NCBI GenBank assembly: GCA_021789935.1
Contig: JAJYIR010000011.1
Coordinates: forward strand, 1 to 64,000
DNA length: 64,000 nt
Direction of reading: 5' to 3'
Source: Nitrospirota bacterium
GTDB lineage: Bacteria; Nitrospirota; Thermodesulfovibrionia; Thermodesulfovibrionales; JdFR-88
Of the stretch, positions 24,845 through 33,937 are shown piece after piece; within the stretch, counting starts at the first letter, position 1, and every line of letters begins with the position of its first letter. The notes under the pieces were generated by a model. The model ran no database searches. It saw nothing but the letters and a program-made list of their open reading frames with translations, and was not told where the DNA came from. A program made the translations under genes and the position numbers.

Positions 24845-25989
24845 GCTATTCCCTCCGCCAGCCCCGCACTGCCCTCCTGGCCGCTCCAGGCATTATCTAG
24901 AAGTCCGTTTTTAAACAGATAGTCCTTAAGCTCGTCCCTTCCCATGGGCTTTTCCGTGGCCGAGACATACGATTTTGCAAGGCCCGTGGAAACCACCTCG
25001 GAGTAGGAATAATCAATGGATTGATAGATCGACTTGAAGGCCGGGGTTATGACAAACATGTCCTTCAGTTCCATGGAACGGGAGACCTCTTCATCGCTCA
25101 TCAGTTCTTCATAGAGTTTCTCACCCGGTTTTGCCCCGATCTCGACCGTCCTGATGCCGGAGGGTTTGTGCCCGAACCTGGGGGCCATTATTTCGATTAG
25201 TACATCCGCGAGGTCGGATATCCTGACTACCGGCATCTTGGTGACGAATACCTCTCCGCCTCTCGCCAGGGTTAGAGCCTTGAGCACAAGACTTGCCGAT
25301 TCACGGATGCTCATTATAAAACGAGTCATTCTTTTGTCCGTAAGCGTAACCGGCCCGCCCTTGCTGATCTGGCTGATGAATAAGGGCAGCACCGACCCCC
25401 TCGACCCGATCACGTTTCCGAACCGCGAGCTGCTGAATATGGTGCCGTCGCCGTTTTTAAGCGCGTTTGCAGCGGTAATCAGGCGCTCTCCCATCAGCTT
25501 TGACGTGCCCATGACGTTTGTTGGATTAACCGCCTTGTCGCTGCTCGTAAAAAGAACGTGCTTCACGCCGCCCGCCTTCGCAGACCGTATGATGTTCTCA
25601 ACGCCGTAGATGTTCGTCTGGGCAACGTCAAAGGGGTTGTATTCGGAGAGTATGACATGCTTGAACGCCGCGCAATGGATGATTATATCCAGACCTTCGG
25701 AGAGTTTCTTCAGTTTTTCCGGGTCCCGGACGTCCCCCAGAAAACAAAATACGTTCCTGCTTTTATACCGCTCCATCAGAAAAAAAAGAGCGGACTCGTT
25801 GTTGTCAACTAATCTCAACTCGGCGGGTCCGAAGGCATAAAGCTGCCTTACTATCTCATTGCCCACAGTACCCGCCGCCCCTGTTACGAGTATTTTTTTC
25901 CCGTTATAAAATTCTTTCAAAATCTCCACCCCGGGAAAGACGTCTTCTGACCTTTCTGATTTTTCAAACAGCCTTAAGTATGTCTTCAC
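24841..25989 (-). CDS. Soluble nucleotide-sugar 4,6-dehydratase-like SDR (FlaA1/PseB/CapD type)
   Basis: This 382-residue protein has GAAGTVGNEI for NAD, GDVRDPEKL, HCAAFKHVILSEYNP, SSDKAVNPTNVMGTSK (the SxMxxxK variant active site) and SSRFGNVIGSRGSV. It is the soluble version of the CapD/PseB family; members invert or retain C5 during UDP-HexNAc dehydration. A GTG start at 25989 follows GGGAGGGGA. It overlaps the epimerase gene upstream by 26 bp and is coupled to the SQD1-type gene downstream. It is a second 4,6-dehydratase in the locus, pointing to two different deoxy sugars. Confidence 0.86.
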   Translation of the reverse strand: MKTYLRLFEKSERSEDVFPGVEILKEFYNGKKILVTGAAGTVGNEIVRQLYAFGPAELRLVDNNESALFFLMERYKSRNVFCFLGDVRDPEKLKKLSEGLDIIIHCAAFKHVILSEYNPFDVAQTNIYGVENIIRSAKAGGVKHVLFTSSDKAVNPTNVMGTSKLMGERLITAANALKNGDGTIFSSSRFGNVIGSRGSVLPLFISQISKGGPVTLTDKRMTRFIMSIRESASLVLKALTLARGGEVFVTKMPVVRISDLADVLIEIMAPRFGHKPSGIRTVEIGAKPGEKLYEELMSDEEVSRSMELKDMFVITPAFKSIYQSIDYSYSEVVSTGLAKSYVSATEKPMGRDELKDYLFKNGLLDNAWSGQEGSAGLAEGIA

Positions 25990-26965
25990 CGGCGCTCCCC
26001 TCCCTCAGGTAATATTCAAGTGTCTTTTCAAGCCCCAGGTCAGTGCTGCAGATGGGTTCAAACCCCAGCATACGCTTTGCCTTCGAGATGTCCGAATAAT
26101 TTCTTTTTACGTCCCCCTGCCTCTGCCTGCCAAAAAAAATACCGACCTTCTTGCCGGTCCTTTTTTCGATAAGGCCTTTTATGCTCAAGGCCATCTCGTT
26201 AACCATGGTCTCGCGGTGGGTGGCTATCTGGAAAACCTCGCCCCCCAGTTCGGCCTGTCCGGCCAATTCTATGGCCCTCACGATGTCCTCTATATAGATA
26301 AAGTCCCTCGTCTGGCTGCCGTCCCCGTATATCTCAAGGGGTTGCCCGGCCAGGGCCCGCCTCATAAATCTGGCCACAACGCTGTCCTTATGCCCGCAGC
26401 CGGGACCGTACACGTTTCCGAATCTGAGGGAAATCGCCGGCAGTCCGTAAGACCGCCAGTAGGCCTGGCAATAGCCCTCTCCCGCAAGTTTGCTCGCGCC
26501 ATAAGGTGAAACCGGCCTGGGGGCCTTGCCCTCATGTATGGGAGGCTCAACTTCTCCCACCGGAGCGCCGGAAGAGGCAAAGATGAATTTTTTTACTCCG
26601 GCGTGCCTTGAGGCCTCAAGCATATTGAGAGTGCCTATCACGTTTGCCTCCATGTCCGCCCTGGGGTTCTCGACGGACTGCACTACCCCGGTGTTCGCCG
26701 CCAGGTGCACCACCGTGTCCACCCCTTCAACGCTTTCCACACAAGCGGCATAGTCCTTTATGTCCCCGATGGAGACGGATATTTTTTTCATGGGGTCTCC
26801 TATCCCGCAGTTAAAACGGATAGTAGAGACCATCGCGCTCACGGAACCAGGATTAAGGTTGTCCAAAACCCTTATCCTTATGCCCCCGTGATTTTTCAGA
26901 AGATATGCTCCAAGGTTAGAACCTATGAACCCGCATCCCCCAGTAATAAGCCACACTCCATTCAC
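25964..26965 (-). CDS. NAD-dependent sugar epimerase/dehydratase (GalE-like SDR)
   Basis: The 333-residue extended SDR has GGCGFIG (GxxGxxG), VVHLAANTGVVQSVENP, SSGAPVGE (catalytic Ser region), YGASK (Tyr/Lys) and LRFGNVYGPG. It resembles UDP-glucose or UDP-GlcNAc 4-epimerases and related enzymes; the substrate is unknown. The start is a GTG at 26965 with AAAGGAGG eleven bases upstream. It is the first gene after the ops-type element and strong promoter, so it heads the second part of the polysaccharide operon. Confidence 0.87.
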   Translation of the reverse strand: MNGVWLITGGCGFIGSNLGAYLLKNHGGIRIRVLDNLNPGSVSAMVSTIRFNCGIGDPMKKISVSIGDIKDYAACVESVEGVDTVVHLAANTGVVQSVENPRADMEANVIGTLNMLEASRHAGVKKFIFASSGAPVGEVEPPIHEGKAPRPVSPYGASKLAGEGYCQAYWRSYGLPAISLRFGNVYGPGCGHKDSVVARFMRRALAGQPLEIYGDGSQTRDFIYIEDIVRAIELAGQAELGGEVFQIATHRETMVNEMALSIKGLIEKRTGKKVGIFFGRQRQGDVKRNYSDISKAKRMLGFEPICSTDLGLEKTLEYYLREGSAGEDILKAV

Positions 26966-26993
26966 CTGGATCGAGCCTCCTTTACAGTTGCGG

Positions 26994-27011
26994 GCATGCT
27001 ACCGCCCTGGC
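26994..27011 (-). promoter_or_regulatory. ops/JUMPstart-like antitermination element
   Basis: On the minus strand the sequence reads GCCAGGGCGGTAGCATGC. Its core GGCGGTAGCAT fits the RfaH recruitment consensus GGCGGTAGYNT at every position, and the flanks match the JUMPstart element (GCCAGGGGCGGTAGCGTGC) with one missing G and one G-to-A change. GGGC and GCCC around the core can form a small hairpin, as expected for ops exposed on the non-template strand. It lies about 95 bases after the predicted transcription start and 30 bases before the first gene. A NusG paralog is encoded at the head of the same locus. Confidence 0.82.
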
Positions 27012-27110
27012 CTGATTTTTTTGGCCTCTTGCCTTTGAAAAATGGATAACAATAATGCATTTTCAGGGAAAAACAAAAAAGATTTTTATAACAACTAACG
27101 GTTGTATTTC

Positions 27111-27139
27111 AGTATAAATAGGCGGCGGGGTGATGTCAA
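27111..27139 (-). promoter_or_regulatory. Strong sigma-70 promoter for the distal polysaccharide operon
   Basis: TTGACA (27139-27134), 17-base spacer, TATACT (27116-27111) on the minus strand. The predicted start is near 27104, inside a small inverted repeat ACAAC-TAACG-GTTGT (27091-27105). The leader then runs about 140 nt through the ops-like element to the GTG at 26965. Confidence 0.8.
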
Positions 27140-27216
27140 GAGGAAATTACAGAATTTTTTATATTTGAGATTGGAATTTCAGATAACGTGGGTTTCTTTA
27201 CGGCGCGTGAGAGTGC

Positions 27217-27960
27217 TCAGGACCTGGACGGATCTCCTGCCATGGACTCTCCGTTTACTATGCTCCTGGGGTTCAGGATAAAGAGGTCCCGCGCAAGACC
27301 GCAGCCGAATCTTGACGCAACCATTGCGTGCGCCTCGGAGAGGACAGGCGGGCGCCGTCTGGTGTCGTGCGCATCAGAGGCCACAACATGGACCATGTCT
27401 TTTTTCAGCAGCTTGAAACTGGCCTTCTGTATATCAGAGCCGAACTTGCCGGTTATGCTGCCCGCCGTGATCTGGCAAATCGCCCCGGCCTTCATGAGCT
27501 TCCGAAGGATGGAGATATCCTGGAGTATGGCCAGGTTCCTTTCGGGGTGTGTTATCACCGGCGTGACTCCGTTTACCCTGAGACCGGCTATCATCTTTTC
27601 GATTTCTGCGATCGGCGGAAGCACATAAGCCGGAAGTTCCAATAGAAGGTAATTCTTGTCGTTTATAAGTGGAAGAGCGCCCCTCCGGACGTCCTCTATA
27701 AGGCCCCTCGAAATATGTATGTCCGCTCCCATATAAATGGCAACTCCGTTTGCGCCGCCGTTCAGGCCGCCAATGGCGTGGGCTATGGACTGCCTGGTGT
27801 TGTCATAAACCCCGCTTTTTATATGAGGGGAGGCCACGATGCCCTCAATGCCGTCCTCCCTGGCTATTCCAAGCATCTCCATCGTCTGCGCCATGTCCTC
27901 GGGGCCGTCATCAAGCCCTGGCAGTATGTGGCAGTGTATGTCAATGTACCCGTTTCCCAT
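27217..27960 (-). CDS. CpsB/YwqE-type PHP-fold protein-tyrosine phosphatase
   Basis: This 247-residue protein begins with IDIHCHILPGLDDGPED, the metal-binding PHP motif of CpsB/CapC phosphatases. It continues with ASPHIKSGVYDN, VITHPERN and VASDAHDTRRRPP, all metal ligands. The family dephosphorylates the tyrosine cluster of the matching polysaccharide kinase and so controls chain length and export. The Wzc-like kinase is encoded three genes upstream, so the pair forms a phosphorylation cycle. The ATG at 27960 overlaps the end of the frameshifted polymerase frame by 20 bp. Confidence 0.92.
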   Translation of the reverse strand: MGNGYIDIHCHILPGLDDGPEDMAQTMEMLGIAREDGIEGIVASPHIKSGVYDNTRQSIAHAIGGLNGGANGVAIYMGADIHISRGLIEDVRRGALPLINDKNYLLLELPAYVLPPIAEIEKMIAGLRVNGVTPVITHPERNLAILQDISILRKLMKAGAICQITAGSITGKFGSDIQKASFKLLKKDMVHVVASDAHDTRRRPPVLSEAHAMVASRFGCGLARDLFILNPRSIVNGESMAGDPSRS

Positions 27961-29378
27961 CTGCGCCTGCCGTTATTCCAGCAAGGTCCCCTCTTCCATT
28001 ATTCGTTACGTCCGCGCCTCCCATATGGACACGCGATGCCGCAAACCCCGCAACGGCGGCAAAAGTGATTGCATTTGAAGGAATGTGCAGATTAAAATCC
28101 AAAAAACTGTGGACAAGCATATAAGCCACTGACGCCAGCAGCCCGGCCGTAAAATAAGACTGCCTCTGCCGTCCGTAATAATTATATACGCCCCTGGCGA
28201 ACGACGCAAAAAAAAAACAGCATGAAAAAAAGTCCGGGGATGCCGGTTTCCACGGCCAGGTTTATGTAATCGTTATGGGCGAAGTCGAAGGTCTTCTGCA
28301 GGAATGGATTGTACAGCGGGAATATATCCCTGAAGGTGCCGAGTCCGGTGCCGGACCATTTGAAATCCCAGGCCGCCCGAAGCGACGCCTCCCATACTTT
28401 CAATCTTGTCCCGAAGGAGAGCCCCCCGGCTTCGAACCTGGCGACTACCGGGGAAATTCCCGCATAAAGAACATAAAACACTAAGGCCACGGCAAAAAAA
28501 CCCATGTAATAAAAGGCCCTGTTCCGCGGCCGCCTTCCCCTTTTTGGGGCCATCGCCAGAAAAACGAGCATCGAGGCGAAAAAACTGGCTATCCCGCCCC
28601 TGGAAAGGGAGTAAAAAAGGCCGGCAGCCATTACCGCGGCCGCCAGGGCATAAAGCACTGCTTTTCCCGCCCTCCTGGCCTCAAACGCAAGAGCAAGCCC
28701 GGGAGGGATGATCATGCCCATGAACCCCGCGAAATGGTCCCGGTTGACAAATGGACCGAAGGGCCGCACTGCGTCACGGACCGTTCTGAACCAGTAAATC
28801 CTTCCATCCCATGTGGATTTTTGTATGACCGAGAAGACCACAAGGCCAAGACCGAAAAAGACAAGAATTGAAAAGGCACGCTTCGGGGACGTCTTATCCC
28901 TGCCCGCGCGCTCCGCAATGATGTAAACCATTATACAGACCGCCAGCCTGAGAACGGCCTCCATGCTCTCATGGCTGTTTATGCTCAGGCAGTGCCAGGC
29001 CGGCGGGCGAAGCGAAAGGCGCTCTATTAACCCGTATCCCTTTTTTGAAAAAAACGCCATTGCCTGAACAGGCAGCGGCACCAGGCCCAAAAGCGCCGCC
29101 GCCATAAAACCTGAGGCGGAGATGCACAATCCCGCCCTCCATGAGAAAATTCGCCCGAGGTCCCGTGGGGCAGCCTTTCCGCCTTCAGTCCCCTTACCCG
29201 GCCAGGGCACCGCATCCCGATACCATTTATCGCCCGAAAATCGGCAATCGTGTATCCTGATGTTGAAATACACTGTTACCGCAATGCCAGTCAGGCCGGC
29301 CGCCCATGGCTCAACGGAACCAAACAGAAGCACTGAGGCCATTATAATGAAAGCCAGAAAAATGGAATCGCATTTCAA
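27941..29378 (-). pseudogene. O-antigen ligase/polymerase family gene with a T10 frameshift
   Basis: Reading from a TTG at 29378 (overlapping the upstream stop as TTGA), the protein has about ten membrane helices and the motifs HNDYINLAVETGIPGLFFML. At a run of ten T's on the coding strand (28217-28208) the zero frame ends at 28182. Losing one T restores ASFARGVYNYYGRQRQSYF and continues through VHSFLDFNLHIPSNAITFA, a conserved C-terminal motif of this family, to a stop at 27941. The full product would have about 480 residues. The gene may be phase-variable by slippage, rescued by transcriptional slippage, truly broken, or a sequencing artefact. Confidence 0.8.
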
Positions 29379-30694
29379 AGCTTTTTCTCTTCTTTGAACA
29401 TTTTGGTCTTCCAGGTGCCCGATCCAGGCTGGAGAACGGAAATCCGGATGTCGTCCACCCATGCGTCGCTTGGGGCCGGCTGGTCCAGTTTCAGGGCACT
29501 GTCCCTTGCTATGCCGGCCTTGAGCAGCCGGCATCCATCGGGTGCCCTGAATGCAAGCGACAGCTCCCGCCAATCCCCTGTGCCCCTCAATGCCGCCGAG
29601 CGCTCATGATATCCCCCGCACGCGCGGCTGCGGACCTCAAGATAAATCCCGCTTGCCGTTTTAATGCCCCTCGTCCTTATGTCGGCCTTTAATTCATATG
29701 AGCGGTTTGGGACCACCCTTATGTACTGCCATAACCACAGTCCCGGTCCTCTGCTCCCATCAAACCCGATATGCAGGCTTCTTTTCCCCTCCGTGCGGAT
29801 ATTCCCGTCATATGAGAAATCGAAACCCCGTTCCTGCCTTGCCATCCAACCAAAACACGTTTCCTCTCTCTCCTCAAGCGGCCCCTCAAACCCCCCGTTT
29901 ATTATGACCGTCCCCCCATCTGCCGTGCCTCCGGTGCCCGTGCTCGCGGCGCCGCCCAAAAAACGCCGCCAGAAATCCCATGCCTCATCGTAGCGCCCAT
30001 CAGAAATCAGGAGCCTGCAAAGAGAGGCCGAGCGGTCCGTGCCGACAAGTCCCTGCGAAAGCCTGAAAAAAGACAGCGCCTCATTCGCCATTCCGCTGCC
30101 AAGCAGGTAATCCATGTATCCCGAATAGGCCTCTGTTGTGCGGGGCAGGACCTTTTGGACCATGTAATTTTGAGGTGTGTTCATAATCAGGAAAAGACCA
30201 GACACGCCCGCTTCGGAATCCGGCCTGAGTTCAATGCACCTTCTGAAACATGCCGCCGCCTGGTCCTCCTCTCCGGCTTCCAGCCTGAATATCCCTATGT
30301 TCCATAGATCCGCCTCATAGGAATTCCTGAGCATTTCATATCTTGATATGGCGGCATCGGCATCCCGGTTCTTTCCGGCCAGGCGGCAGGCCAGTGCCAT
30401 TTGGTACCATGCGGGGGCGTAAAAAGGGTCCCGGCCCACCGCTCGCCTGTAAAGGCCTATCGCCTTGTCCAGCCCCGGGCTTGCCAGGCTGTAGTGGCTC
30501 TTGAGGGCAAGTTCATAGAGCACCCGGGCATTACCGGGGGCCCCGATGGAGGCAATATCAAGAGCTGAACGGCCGCCCGATCTGCAGGCAATATCCGCCA
30601 GGACGTCCGCGCCCAGCCTGTAAACAATAAAAAAACCGATCAGATGGACGAAGGCGAAAAAGAGCCTGCGACGTGTTTCATGCCTAGACGTCAT
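29375..30694 (-). CDS. Membrane-anchored TPR protein with C-terminal carbohydrate-binding-like domain
   Basis: This 439-residue protein has an N-terminal helix (LFFAFVHLIGFFIVYRLGADV) and TPR-like repeats at about residues 60-230 (AIGLYRRAVGRDPFYAPAWY; AAACFRRCIELRPDSEAG). A beta-rich domain follows from about 260 to the end (INGGFEGPLEER; SYDGNIRTEGKRSLHIGFDG; WVDDIRISVL), whose pattern is that of a CBM4/9-like jelly roll. Together these suggest a periplasmic scaffold that holds nascent glycan near the polymerase encoded just downstream. The ATG at 30694 overlaps the kinase gene by 11 bp. Function is inferred. Confidence 0.75.
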   Translation of the reverse strand: MTSRHETRRRLFFAFVHLIGFFIVYRLGADVLADIACRSGGRSALDIASIGAPGNARVLYELALKSHYSLASPGLDKAIGLYRRAVGRDPFYAPAWYQMALACRLAGKNRDADAAISRYEMLRNSYEADLWNIGIFRLEAGEEDQAAACFRRCIELRPDSEAGVSGLFLIMNTPQNYMVQKVLPRTTEAYSGYMDYLLGSGMANEALSFFRLSQGLVGTDRSASLCRLLISDGRYDEAWDFWRRFLGGAASTGTGGTADGGTVIINGGFEGPLEEREETCFGWMARQERGFDFSYDGNIRTEGKRSLHIGFDGSRGPGLWLWQYIRVVPNRSYELKADIRTRGIKTASGIYLEVRSRACGGYHERSAALRGTGDWRELSLAFRAPDGCRLLKAGIARDSALKLDQPAPSDAWVDDIRISVLQPGSGTWKTKMFKEEKKL

Positions 30695-32906
30695 CGCGGT
30701 AATAAGCCGAATAATACCGGTAGCGCATGTCATTCCCCTTGACGCCGTTTATGACCAGGCCCAGCACCTTGGAATTCACATACTCCAGGACCTTTTTTGT
30801 CTCTTTGAGCGCGTCCTTGGTCGTCTGGCCGCTCTTGGCAACCGTTATTACTCCGTCGACAAGGTTGCAAAGACAGACAGAATCCGCCATGCCCAAAACG
30901 GGGGCAGAGTCTATTATGATGAAATTATAAGTGCTCCCAAGCCGCTCCAGCAGTTCCTTCATTTTGGCGGAGCCGAGAAGCTCGGAGGGGTTCGGCGGCA
31001 CGGGACCAGCCGGGATTACATCGAGGGCGGGAACAGACGTGCTCCTAATGAGCCCGTCTTCACTAAACTCCATGTTGCCCGAGAGGTATGTTGAAAGCCC
31101 CCTGCCGTTTTCAATGCCAAAAATCTTGTGAAGATTCGATTTCCTCAAGTCCGCATCGACAATTACCCCCTTCCCCAGGTATTTGGTCAGAGCAATGGAG
31201 GTGTTGCAAGCCACGGTGGTCTTGCCCTCTCCTTCCCCGGGGCTCGTTATCAGTATCGTCTTTGGCGGTCTCACCGCGGATGAAAAGAGGATAAAAGTAC
31301 CCACCGAGCGGAACGCCTCGGCAAGCGGCCCCTTGTTGTCGGCGTGAGAGACAAGGGATAGTTCCTCCAGTTCGGCCCTTTTCCTGCGGGGGATCACGCC
31401 TAGCGGAGCCAGTTTCATCTTTCTTTCTATCTCAGAGATGTCCTTGACGGTGTTGTCCAGGTACTCTGCAAAAAAGACCGCCCCGATGCCGCCCGTAAAA
31501 CCAAGAAAAAGGGCAACCATAAGGTTTCTCGCCTTTTGGGGCGATGATGGCTTTTTGGGCAGCCGTGCCCAATCCAGAACCTGGATATTGGTCGAAGTCA
31601 TGGTAGCGGATACGGTGATCTCCTTCAGCCTCTGCAACAGGCTTAAGTAGAGCACCTGGTTTGTGTCCACCTCCCGTTTCAGTATCTGGTACTCAACCAT
31701 CTTTCTCTGAAAATCGATTGCCGCTTTTTTCTGGGAATCAAAGACCCGTTTGAGCTTGTTCTCTTTATTTAAGGCCGCCATGTACTCCCCTTTAATGGAC
31801 TTGAAGATACCCAGCTCATCTTTCCGTATGGAGGCGGCCATGGATATGATCTGGCTTTGAAGGTTCTTCATCTGCGGATATGACGGCTTGAACGTCTTCA
31901 GCTGATTGTTGTATTGCGCCACAAGGGTTGCATACTGGGACTTCATCTGCTGGATAAGCAGGTTGTCTATGACCTCACGGCTGTTCTCCCCGGCTTCCTT
32001 CAGCTCAGCGTAACGGGATTCCTTTCCTATCCGTTCGGCCACCGCCTGGTCCAGGGACTCCGCCATATATCCAAGTGTATAGTCCACAAGGCTCTGCTTG
32101 ACACGGTCTTTGTCTTCTATATAGAGCATCTGGTTGCCCGCAGCATATTGATTGAGCTTCCCCTCGGAGTCCTCAAGCCTTGCTTTCATGATCTTTATCT
32201 GCTGTTCAAGCCAGCCCCTTGCCTGACGGCCGGCGTCATACTGGCTCTCAACGTTATAATCTATATAGGCGGTTGCAATGGCGTTGGCCGCGTCCCTTGC
32301 GAGAGCCGGGTCATGGGCGGCGAAACTCACGTTTACAAGCTGCGAATTGGGCACAGGGTCCACCTTGACCCTTTTCAAAAAGGGCTTCACTATGCCTTCA
32401 CCTGCCGCATCCGGCCCTCTCTCGTCCCCCTCTTCCTGCAAGAACGGGAAGATGCTGAACACCGCCCCTTCCTTGAATGCCTGCCGGCTGCCCGCGGGCA
32501 CGAATTCCTTATTGCCGCCTAAATTCAGTTTTCTTATGACCCGATCGGCAATGTTTCTGCTTTTGAGTATTCTGTATTGCGTCTGATAATAGCCGTCATC
32601 ATTTTGCCCAGCCTCGTAAGCCCCCTTGAACGCAAGGATGTTTGGGGTCTCTTTGTCTATTTTTATGGTCACAGTGGCCGTGTAAACGGGTTTAACCATG
32701 AAATTGGAGACAACGGCAGCCACCATGACAAACGTGAGAAAGGCGGCCAGTATCCACCTTCTTCCCGAAAGGACGCGCAGATAATCCCTAAGATGGATGT
32801 TTTCATTCTCTTCCATCTGGATGCCCGCAAGTGCCGCTGCCGGAGATAGTTGCTGCGGCCCGGCGGGATGACCACTTAAGCCATATGGCTGCAATTCCTT
32901 GTCCAT
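30684..32906 (-). CDS. Wzc-like polysaccharide co-polymerase with BY-type tyrosine kinase domain
   Basis: The 740-residue protein has a Wzz domain with two membrane helices (about residues 45-65 and 455-475) flanking a long coiled coil. A cytoplasmic kinase follows with Walker A SPGEGEGKTT, Walker A' VIVDADLRKSN, Walker B FIIIDSAPV and a C-terminal tyrosine cluster YRYYSAYY. Wzc autophosphorylation and dephosphorylation drive chain polymerisation and export. The ATG at 32906 follows GAAGGGG; a TTG at 32927 would overlap wza. The upstream Wza-like and downstream CpsB-like genes complete the module. Confidence 0.92.
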   Translation of the reverse strand: MDKELQPYGLSGHPAGPQQLSPAAALAGIQMEENENIHLRDYLRVLSGRRWILAAFLTFVMVAAVVSNFMVKPVYTATVTIKIDKETPNILAFKGAYEAGQNDDGYYQTQYRILKSRNIADRVIRKLNLGGNKEFVPAGSRQAFKEGAVFSIFPFLQEEGDERGPDAAGEGIVKPFLKRVKVDPVPNSQLVNVSFAAHDPALARDAANAIATAYIDYNVESQYDAGRQARGWLEQQIKIMKARLEDSEGKLNQYAAGNQMLYIEDKDRVKQSLVDYTLGYMAESLDQAVAERIGKESRYAELKEAGENSREVIDNLLIQQMKSQYATLVAQYNNQLKTFKPSYPQMKNLQSQIISMAASIRKDELGIFKSIKGEYMAALNKENKLKRVFDSQKKAAIDFQRKMVEYQILKREVDTNQVLYLSLLQRLKEITVSATMTSTNIQVLDWARLPKKPSSPQKARNLMVALFLGFTGGIGAVFFAEYLDNTVKDISEIERKMKLAPLGVIPRRKRAELEELSLVSHADNKGPLAEAFRSVGTFILFSSAVRPPKTILITSPGEGEGKTTVACNTSIALTKYLGKGVIVDADLRKSNLHKIFGIENGRGLSTYLSGNMEFSEDGLIRSTSVPALDVIPAGPVPPNPSELLGSAKMKELLERLGSTYNFIIIDSAPVLGMADSVCLCNLVDGVITVAKSGQTTKDALKETKKVLEYVNSKVLGLVINGVKGNDMRYRYYSAYYRDDV

Positions 32907-32910
32907 TCGT

Positions 32911-33921
32911 TCAATATCCCCTTCCAACCGATATCGAGTGGGTGTAAACAGAGCTCCTCAACCCCTTGAAAAACTCCTTGATGGTGCTTGACCGCACTAT
33001 GATCACGTCCTTGTCTTTTATATAGATATCCGGGCTTTTCCCGCTGAGTATGGAGTCATAGTCTGCTACGAGCAGTTTCCTCCGGCCGCCTCCGGCGTTC
33101 CTGTATATCTTTATGTTTTTTACCGCCTCGAAATTGAGCCCCTTCGCCATACTGATGGCCTGCGTAAGAGTAATGTTGCCGGTAAGCATGAAAGAACCCG
33201 GCGACCCTACCGCTCCGTCCACGAAAAACCGGCCGGCACGAGGGATGTTTATGACATCTCCCGATTTCACTGGTATGTTGAGCCCCGCGCTTCCTTTCAT
33301 CAAAAGTTCATTCAAATCTATCTTTAAGGTTTTTGTTTTTCCTTTCGAAGCCCCTTTTGGCCCGGCCTGCCTGCTGATAAAGCATAGATTTGAGGCCTCA
33401 TCGGTAAGCCCCCCGGCCATCGAAAGCATATCGAGCAGATATTTAGGCCCCGACACGGTAAAGACCTGCGGGTTGTGCACCGCCCCTAAAACGGTTATCC
33501 GGCGGCTGCGGTATTCCTCCACAAACACCTCTACCACGGGGTCTTGTATGTAAGCACGCAGTTTAGCGGCTATTATCGTCTCCAGTTCCGGAGGCGTAAG
33601 CCCAGCGGCCTTCACTTCGTTCACAAGAGGCAGCTCTATCATGCCAGTTTCACTTATCCGGGCAGTGGCCGAAAGTTCATCTACCCTGAAAACGCTTATC
33701 TGAATAAGGTCCTCCGGTCCAAGCCTGTAGTCCCTGGCCGAACCGGGCGCCCCCTGCGTCATAGCCCTTTTTACGAGCTCTCCGTTAAGCAGGCCGGCAC
33801 GGTCTTTTCCTGAATATGCGTTTCTTATGACGTGCTGGTACTGTTGGCCCGGCGCACAGGAGGCAAAAGCCAGGCAGACAAAAACAATTAACGCTACAAG
33901 TATTTTGTTAAATGTCTTCAT
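32911..33921 (-). CDS. Wza-like outer-membrane polysaccharide export lipoprotein
   Basis: At 336 residues it starts MKTFNKILVALIVFVCLAFASC, a lipoprotein signal. A Poly_export (PES) domain follows (YRLGPEDLIQISVFRVDELSATARISETGMIELPLVNEV) and then SLBB domains (RITVLGAVHNPQVF; FFVDGAVGSPGSFML). Wza-type octamers form the outer-membrane exit channel. The ATG at 33921 was chosen because it gives the lipobox; the longer frame from 34191 would run into the FecR-like gene. It lies 16 bp after the FecR-like gene. Confidence 0.92.
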   Translation of the reverse strand: MKTFNKILVALIVFVCLAFASCAPGQQYQHVIRNAYSGKDRAGLLNGELVKRAMTQGAPGSARDYRLGPEDLIQISVFRVDELSATARISETGMIELPLVNEVKAAGLTPPELETIIAAKLRAYIQDPVVEVFVEEYRSRRITVLGAVHNPQVFTVSGPKYLLDMLSMAGGLTDEASNLCFISRQAGPKGASKGKTKTLKIDLNELLMKGSAGLNIPVKSGDVINIPRAGRFFVDGAVGSPGSFMLTGNITLTQAISMAKGLNFEAVKNIKIYRNAGGGRRKLLVADYDSILSGKSPDIYIKDKDVIIVRSSTIKEFFKGLRSSVYTHSISVGRGY

Positions 33922-33937
33922 TTTGCCTGCTGTCCGC

